NCBI GenBank assembly: GCA_002309955.1
Contig: DBXQ01000048.1
Coordinates: forward strand, 1-10,911
Length of the DNA: 10,911 nt
Direction: 5' to 3'
Origin: Bacteroidales bacterium UBA1208
Lineage (GTDB): Bacteria; Bacteroidota; Bacteroidia; Bacteroidales; P3
Positions within the stretch are counted from its first letter, which is position 1. Every line of letters begins with the position of its first letter. A program made the translations under genes and the position numbers. The notes beneath the pieces are model-generated. The model ran no database searches and was not told the DNA's origin. It worked only from the letters and a program-made list of their open reading frames with translations. Below, piece after piece: positions 7,038 to 10,911 of this stretch.

Positions 7038-7206
7038 CTTCTGTTGTGGAGTGCTGCGGTGTCGTGTAGGCGAAGGTAGGACAGTCGCAGTGGCGGCGTT
7101 TGCGGTGCTTGGGCATGTGCACGCCCTTGTTGCTGCATGAGGCAAGTAAACTCAGCAGCAACAGGGCGAGCAGGGTCAGCGACAGGTTTCGTCGAGAGTG
7201 TTTCAT
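7018..7206 (-). CDS. Small lipoprotein with Cys-x-Cys-Pro motif
   Basis: A 62-residue product begins with a basic N-terminus (MKHSRRN), a leucine-rich hydrophobic stretch and a good lipobox LASC, so Cys24 would be lipidated and the mature protein is only about 39 residues. The mature part contains a basic patch (KHRKRR, 33-38) directly followed by HCDCPTF (39-45). The two cysteines and nearby histidines could bind metal or form a disulfide, but no function is known to me. Small envelope lipoproteins of this layout occur in Bacteroidales. It starts 6 bases after the stop of the CPBP protease gene and overlaps the SprT-like gene, which argues for a genuine gene in this operon. Confidence 0.72.
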   Translation of the reverse strand: MKHSRRNLSLTLLALLLLSLLASCSNKGVHMPKHRKRRHCDCPTFAYTTPQHSTTEDGTILY

Positions 7207-7212
7207 GCCGTA

Positions 7213-8100
7213 TTAACGAGTCTGATCCTTTTTTATTGTGTCGAGATTGAGGGGCGAGGTGCAGATGCGCTCGCGGGTGACGTAGCGGTCGAAGAGGAAG
7301 ATGACCGCGGCGACCACCAGCATGGCAAGCATGCCGGCAAGGCCGCAGGCTCCGTCGAGGAGGTCGTTGAATCGGTCAAGGCCGACAAAGAGCATCGTTG
7401 TGCCCGCCACTGCGTTGCAGGTGCCGTGCATGATTGCTGCCACGATGACGGAGCCGCTCTTGATGCGGAAATACTGGATGATAAAGCTCATGGGGATGCA
7501 CACTACCACCATCAAGAGTACACCCCATTGGGGATGCTGAGGGTAGTTGTGTCCCATGAGGATAAGCGGCGCATGCCACAAGCCCCAGATGATGCCGATG
7601 ACGACGGCGGTGCCGAGGAACGACTTTCCTTTGAACTGCTTGAGCAGGTATCCGCGCCAGCCCACTTCCTCGCCGAAGGCAAAGAAGGCGTTGATGGTGG
7701 CTCCTGCCAACAAGCCCGATAGGAGGGTGAAGGCCACCGCTCCCGCAGGACCGATGGGCATTGTTTCGCCTAACGTCTGCAAGGCTTCGGTGTGGGTGTC
7801 GATGCCGCTTATCCAATGGGTGAACAGCAGCGTCAGCAGCGCGACAATGGGGAAGGTGAACCAGCCAAAGAACCACCAGCGGTTGATCTTCCATCTGATG
7901 CCAATACCCCGTAGCAGGGGTTCCTTGGAAGATTTCTGGCAGATGAGCGTCGCCACCAAAGGGAAGAACATGCAGAGGGATACCAGCCAGGGGGCAGCAC
8001 CCGAATAGGAGGCAACTTTGGCCCCCGACAGATATAAGGCCAAGCCTGCGGCCCAGATGAGACCGTAAGCTATGGCGATGTAAAGCTTGACATTTTTCAT
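7213..8100 (-). CDS. CPBP family intramembrane glutamic endopeptidase (CAAX/Abi family)
   Basis: This 295-residue, multi-pass membrane protein has the CPBP (Abi/CAAX-protease-like, Rce1-related) signature: EEVGWR with Glu144, Glu145 and Arg149, then WGLWH with His176, then HGTCN with His225 and Asn229. These residues form the intramembrane active site in the family. Hydrophobic segments lie at about 6-24, 36-54, 76-95, 120-140, 161-180, 191-210 and 254-271. In bacteria such proteins cleave membrane peptides or serve in bacteriocin self-immunity; no specific substrate can be read here. An AAGGAAA stretch about 10 bases upstream of the ATG is the best Shine-Dalgarno-like site in the window. It lies 63 bases downstream of the NatB-like permease gene, across a 9-bp repeat array. 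Permease-CPBP proximity suggests a shared role, since proteins fusing these two domains are annotated in other bacteria. Confidence 0.92.
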   Translation of the reverse strand: MKNVKLYIAIAYGLIWAAGLALYLSGAKVASYSGAAPWLVSLCMFFPLVATLICQKSSKEPLLRGIGIRWKINRWWFFGWFTFPIVALLTLLFTHWISGIDTHTEALQTLGETMPIGPAGAVAFTLLSGLLAGATINAFFAFGEEVGWRGYLLKQFKGKSFLGTAVVIGIIWGLWHAPLILMGHNYPQHPQWGVLLMVVVCIPMSFIIQYFRIKSGSVIVAAIMHGTCNAVAGTTMLFVGLDRFNDLLDGACGLAGMLAMLVVAAVIFLFDRYVTRERICTSPLNLDTIKKDQTR

Positions 8101-8119
8101 GATATTGTTTCCTTATTTG

Positions 8120-8164
8120 TTCGGAGTACTCTGAATATTCGGAGTACTCCGATTATTCAGATAT
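8120..8164 (-). repeat. 9-bp tandem repeat (TAHTCNGAR) x5 after the ABC permease
   Basis: Five contiguous 9-bp units fit TAHTCNGAR read on the minus strand; the unit next to the stop codon is the most degenerate. The array starts at the last base of the permease stop codon and ends about 20 bases before the CPBP start. It includes a perfect 14-bp palindrome at 8139-8152 (core GGAGTACTCC) and a one-mismatch version at 8121-8134, so it can also fold as hairpins. The 11-mer TCGGAGTACTC occurs at 8121-8131 and 8139-8149, and again in the array at 10168-10212. Confidence 0.8.
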
Positions 8165-9363
8165 TATTTTGAGAACATGACCTTCTCGCTGTTGAACATG
8201 CGGGTGAGCCCCCAGATGGCTATGCCGGTATAGACAATGTTCGAGCCGAGGGTGATGAACAGGGCGGTCCAGTTGAGCGAATGTGCAAAGACGTCGGCCA
8301 TCACCTGGATAGAGTTGTAGAAGGGGATGAAGTAATTGACGAGGCTGTGTACAGTCTCGGTTTGGAACATGGGCAGCAGGCCTGCCAGCATGATGACGAG
8401 CATGAAGGGGGTGATCATGGTGCCGGCGTTCTTCACATCCTTGGCCAGTGCCGAGAGCAGGCTGATGGCTGAGGCCATGACCAGCACCGAGGCAAAGATG
8501 ACCAACAGCAGGGCGACATAGTCGCTGGTGGTGTAGTTGAAGGGGATGTCGATGCCATCGCCTGCCGCAATCATGTTAGGCAGCGAGAGTGCAATGCCGA
8601 CGAAACTGCTGATGCCGCTGAGCAGGGCGATGCAGCTGAGGGAGACAATCTTGCCGATGGCCAGCTCGTTGCGTCGCATGGGGGTGACAAGGAGGGTGGC
8701 AATGGTGCCGCGTTCCTTCTCACCGGCGATGCTGCTGGGGGCTATGGCCATCACACCGCTGAAGAGCATCATGATGATGAGCATGGGGAGGAGCTTGGAG
8801 AGGATGTCGCCCAGCACTTGGTCGTCGCTGGCTTGGTTGAAGGTCTGGCCTTCTTCGTCGGCACGGTTGATGTCGAAGCGGTTGGCCATGCCGTCTTCAT
8901 AGGCGTTGAGGGCCGACTCCATGATGGTGAACACGCGGTCGGAGGCGTTGTTGGTGGAGTTGTAGTATATCTCTACATTGGGAGCCGGCTGTCCGCCCGT
9001 GGGGTCGTAGCAGGCAACGAGGTCGTCGAAGTTTGCGGGGAAACGCATCAGTACAGCGTTGATTTCCTTGTCTTGCAGGGCGTCGATGTCGGCTTGGCCG
9101 ACGGGCTGCTGCACGAGGGCGATACTGCTGTCCAGCGTGGCGAGGAGCTGAGCCACGCTTGGGGGCATATTCTCCACACGGACAGTCACCACGTCCTGTT
9201 CGCCTTGGGTCTCCATATTGCGGATGCCGACACCCATGAGGCTATAGATAAGATAGATGAGCAGACCGGGCATAATGACGGTGGTGAACACCAGCTGGCG
9301 GTCGCCAAAGAAACGGGCAAACTCCTTGCGGATGATTGTCCAGGTGTTGTTGCGCTTTTTCAT
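8164..9363 (-). CDS. natB: ABC-2 type transporter permease, NatB-like
   Basis: This is the 399-residue membrane subunit of an ABC-2 exporter. The layout is classical: a cytoplasmic N-terminus with WTIIRKEFARFFGDRQ, a first membrane helix at about 24-45, a large extracytoplasmic domain (about 46-187), then five helices at about 188-208, 237-260, 281-305, 315-331 and 365-386. The conserved AGEKERGTIATLLVTP (213-228) coupling segment between helices 2 and 3 is the hallmark of NatB/ABC-2 permeases. NatAB of Bacillus exports Na+, but homologues are linked to other substrates, so the cargo is open. Its ATG overlaps the stop of the ATPase gene (ATGA, 9360-9363), implying coupled translation and a stable complex with that ATPase. 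Confidence 0.93.
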   Translation of the reverse strand: MKKRNNTWTIIRKEFARFFGDRQLVFTTVIMPGLLIYLIYSLMGVGIRNMETQGEQDVVTVRVENMPPSVAQLLATLDSSIALVQQPVGQADIDALQDKEINAVLMRFPANFDDLVACYDPTGGQPAPNVEIYYNSTNNASDRVFTIMESALNAYEDGMANRFDINRADEEGQTFNQASDDQVLGDILSKLLPMLIIMMLFSGVMAIAPSSIAGEKERGTIATLLVTPMRRNELAIGKIVSLSCIALLSGISSFVGIALSLPNMIAAGDGIDIPFNYTTSDYVALLLVIFASVLVMASAISLLSALAKDVKNAGTMITPFMLVIMLAGLLPMFQTETVHSLVNYFIPFYNSIQVMADVFAHSLNWTALFITLGSNIVYTGIAIWGLTRMFNSEKVMFSK

Positions 9364-10136
9364 TCTTCGTCTCCTTTCTGTGCTTTGTAAAGTTCAAAGA
9401 AACGGTCTTCGATAGTGAGGCCGTTGCAGACCTCTTCGAGGGTGCCACAGGCCGACAGACGGCCGTCGATGATGATGCCCACGCGGTCGCACAGGCGTTC
9501 CACCAAGCTGAAGATATGGGTGGAGAGGATGATGGTCTTGCCCTCGGAGCGGAGCTCTTGCAGGTAGTCCGTCACCGTGCGGGCGGTGATGACGTCGAGA
9601 CCGTTGGTGGGCTCGTCGAAGATGATGATGTCCGGGTCGTGCACCAGCGAGATGACAATGCTCACCTTCTGCTTCATACCGGTGGAGAGGTTGGCCACCT
9701 TCACCTCGGCAAACTTGTTGATGCCGAAGCGTTCAAAGAGCGCCCTCTTGCGGGCGGCAGCAGTGGAGGGGTCCACGCCGTGCAGATCGCTGAAAAAGTT
9801 GAAGAGATAGTTGGGCGTGAAAAAGTCCTCCAGCTTCAGTTCGCTGGTGAGGAAGGCAATCTTGCCGCGCACAGCCTCGGGCTGGCTGACAATGCTGCTG
9901 CCGTCTACCCAGGCGTCGCCGCGGTCGGGCTTGATGAGGGTGGCCAGCATGCGCAGGGTGGTGGTCTTGCCGGCTCCGTTGGGACCCAGAAGGCCGAAAA
10001 TCTCGCCGCGGTTGGCAGTGAGCGTCAGGTCGTCCACCGCCACCTTGTGCCGGGCGTTGGTGCGCTCCAACCGCTGCTGTTTGCGCGATAGGGTGAAGGT
10101 CTTGCTCAAGCCTTCGATTCGTAGGATTTCTGACAT
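9360..10136 (-). CDS. natA: ABC transporter ATP-binding protein, NatA-like
   Basis: This 258-residue ATPase would power the neighbouring NatB-like permease. Visible motifs are Walker A GPNGAGKTT (51-59), ABC signature LSTGMKQKV (150-158), Walker B IIIFDEPTNGLD (170-181, catalytic Glu175) and the switch His207 in LSTHIF. The Q-loop region reads FLTSELKLEDFFT (95-107) with no glutamine at the usual place, which I recall also in other NatA-type ATPases. Residues 17-30 form a basic, Arg/Lys/Gln-rich insert before the Walker A strand that is longer than in simple NatA proteins. The ATG at 10136 follows an A-rich leader with no Shine-Dalgarno and lies 18 bases after the acyltransferase stop, so one operon is likely. 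Confidence 0.95.
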   Translation of the reverse strand: MSEILRIEGLSKTFTLSRKQQRLERTNARHKVAVDDLTLTANRGEIFGLLGPNGAGKTTTLRMLATLIKPDRGDAWVDGSSIVSQPEAVRGKIAFLTSELKLEDFFTPNYLFNFFSDLHGVDPSTAAARKRALFERFGINKFAEVKVANLSTGMKQKVSIVISLVHDPDIIIFDEPTNGLDVITARTVTDYLQELRSEGKTIILSTHIFSLVERLCDRVGIIIDGRLSACGTLEEVCNGLTIEDRFFELYKAQKGDEE

Positions 10137-10154
10137 GGTATTGTTTGTTTTTAT

Positions 10155-10911
10155 TTATTGCTGATTTGTCGGAGTACTCAGATTACTCGGATTACTCGGA
10201 TTACTCTGATTGGATTTGCCTATGCCTAAGACTGCCCAGCGGACCAGGGGGATGCGGCGCAGCAGCTCGTATAGGGCGGGGGAGAGGGTGAAGACTGCCA
10301 CCAGCAATATGAGATAGTCGGCCACAGGCGGCAGGGAGGTGTAGAGCTTAAGCATATAGCCGAGGGCGGCAATGATAAGGTAGTGGACAATGTAGATGCC
10401 ATAGCTGCTGCGGGTCATGTAGGTGGCAAAAGGCGTGGTGCGGTCGGCCCAGGCCTTGAAGCAGGCCAGCATGGCAAGGATTGCCAGCCAGGCAAAGAGG
10501 TTGGTGCTCCAGTGCATCAGGTAGAGCGGTGCGGTGTTGTCCTCGCCCCAAGTGGCAAGGGTTAGTGCCACACCCGCAGCAACCGCCGGCACAAGCAGCC
10601 AGTAAGCATAGCGTGACAGGAAACGCTGCACGCTGTCGCGCGAGAAGAGGTAATAGCCCATGAGGAAGGGGACGAAATAGGCAGCCGGGCGGTAGAGGTT
10701 CCACAACCCTTGGGCGCTGTGTTCGGCGGGGTGGGGGATGGAGCCCTGTGCCCCTGCCCAGATAAGGAGGAATCCACCCACCAGTAGGAGCGCCAAACGG
10801 CAGGGCTTGGACCAGCCTCGCGTGGACTGCAGCAGACGGCCAACGGCATTGTACAGGCGGTCGCGCTCAATGGCGACGATAATAGTCAGCAGCAAGCAGA
10901 ACACCCACAGC
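10155..10911 (-). CDS. Acyltransferase-3 family membrane protein (partial, N-terminus outside window)
   Basis: The reading frame is open to the window edge: a GTG at 10904 is followed upstream by Trp and Leu codons, so the gene probably starts beyond 10911. About 250 C-terminal residues are visible. They contain several hydrophobic helices and the family's late motif SSYGIYIVHYLII (numbering from 10904, residues 166-178), typical of acyltransferase-3 (OafA/NodX-like) integral membrane proteins that acylate sugars or envelope glycans. The catalytic N-terminal His/Asp motif would lie outside the window, so activity cannot be judged. The C-terminal 20 residues after GIGK are low-complexity (S-N-P repeats) and are encoded by a 9-bp tandem array. 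It is the first visible gene of the minus-strand operon. Confidence 0.85.
   Translation of the reverse strand, partial: LWVFCLLLTIIVAIERDRLYNAVGRLLQSTRGWSKPCRLALLLVGGFLLIWAGAQGSIPHPAEHSAQGLWNLYRPAAYFVPFLMGYYLFSRDSVQRFLSRYAYWLLVPAVAAGVALTLATWGEDNTAPLYLMHWSTNLFAWLAILAMLACFKAWADRTTPFATYMTRSSYGIYIVHYLIIAALGYMLKLYTSLPPVADYLILLVAVFTLSPALYELLRRIPLVRWAVLGIGKSNQSNPSNPSNLSTPTNQQ
10168..10212 (-). repeat. 9-bp tandem repeat (TAHTCNGAR) x5 inside the acyltransferase 3' end
   Basis: Five contiguous 9-bp units on the minus strand, two of them identical (TAATCCGAG), with degenerate ends. Nine is a multiple of three, so the array is translated in frame as an S-N-P-like tail (about residues 232-246 counted from the GTG at 10904), followed by a few codons and TAA at 10155-10157. 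It is the same repeat family as 8120-8164. Confidence 0.82.

Noticed and set aside
7038..7145. A longer N-terminus for the SprT-like protein starting at 7145
   Set aside because: The added 36 residues are Ala/Thr/Pro/Arg-rich and lie fully within the lipoprotein gene in another frame; ATG at 7037 gives a normal N-terminus.
8139..8152. Palindromic operator for a regulator upstream of the CPBP gene
   Set aside because: The palindrome arises from the 9-bp repeat itself and no promoter motif is nearby, so a repeat explanation is simpler.
9336..10091. A 251-codon plus-strand open frame opposite the NatA-like ATPase gene
   Set aside because: The opposite strand encodes a complete ATPase with all motifs; the plus-strand product is low-complexity and resembles no family.

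Overview
The window is a gene-dense bacterial chromosome segment, most likely from an uncultured or host-associated member of the order Bacteroidales (Bacteroidota). The basis is a ClpP with the Bacteroidales-type N-terminus and core, a multidomain TPR / PD40-propeller / carboxypeptidase-regulatory / OmpA protein of the PorE type, a GH171-type (DUF1343) lipoprotein, A-rich leaders without clear Shine-Dalgarno sequences, and several short lipoproteins. No tRNA, rRNA, CRISPR, transposon or phage gene was seen, and no gene-free stretch exceeds 150 bases.

Left half, plus strand (129-6364): clpP, a 99-base gap holding a long hairpin built from an 8-bp repeat, dut (dUTPase), a DUF1343/NamZ-like lipoprotein with a TTG start, an AT-rich 146-base promoter-like gap, a 920-residue PorE-like OmpA-family envelope protein, and miaA (tRNA A37 dimethylallyltransferase), which starts inside the end of the OmpA gene. 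These cover protein turnover, nucleotide-pool hygiene, muropeptide metabolism, envelope scaffolding and tRNA modification. clpX does not follow clpP, although it does in many Bacteroidota.

Right half, minus strand (10911 down to 6405): a tight, probably co-transcribed run of an acyltransferase-3 family membrane protein (cut by the window edge), a NatA-like ABC ATPase, a NatB-like ABC-2 permease, a CPBP intramembrane protease, a 62-residue lipoprotein with a Cys-x-Cys-Pro motif, and a SprT-like zinc metalloprotein. The ATPase/permease pair overlaps by 4 bases and is followed by the CPBP protease, which suggests one export or envelope-defence module. The two halves converge across a 40-base gap at 6365-6404.

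Two things stand out. First, four gene junctions carry short tandem repeats of 7, 8 or 9 bp in 4-5 copies, each starting at or just before the stop codon of the upstream gene. One 9-bp array is translated as an (S-N-P)n tail on the acyltransferase, and its sister array lies on the other side of the two ABC genes. Second, the OmpA-family protein ends in what looks like a retropepsin (clan AA aspartic protease) domain whose DTG motif has become DER, which would be a dead-protease domain fused to a peptidoglycan-binding protein.
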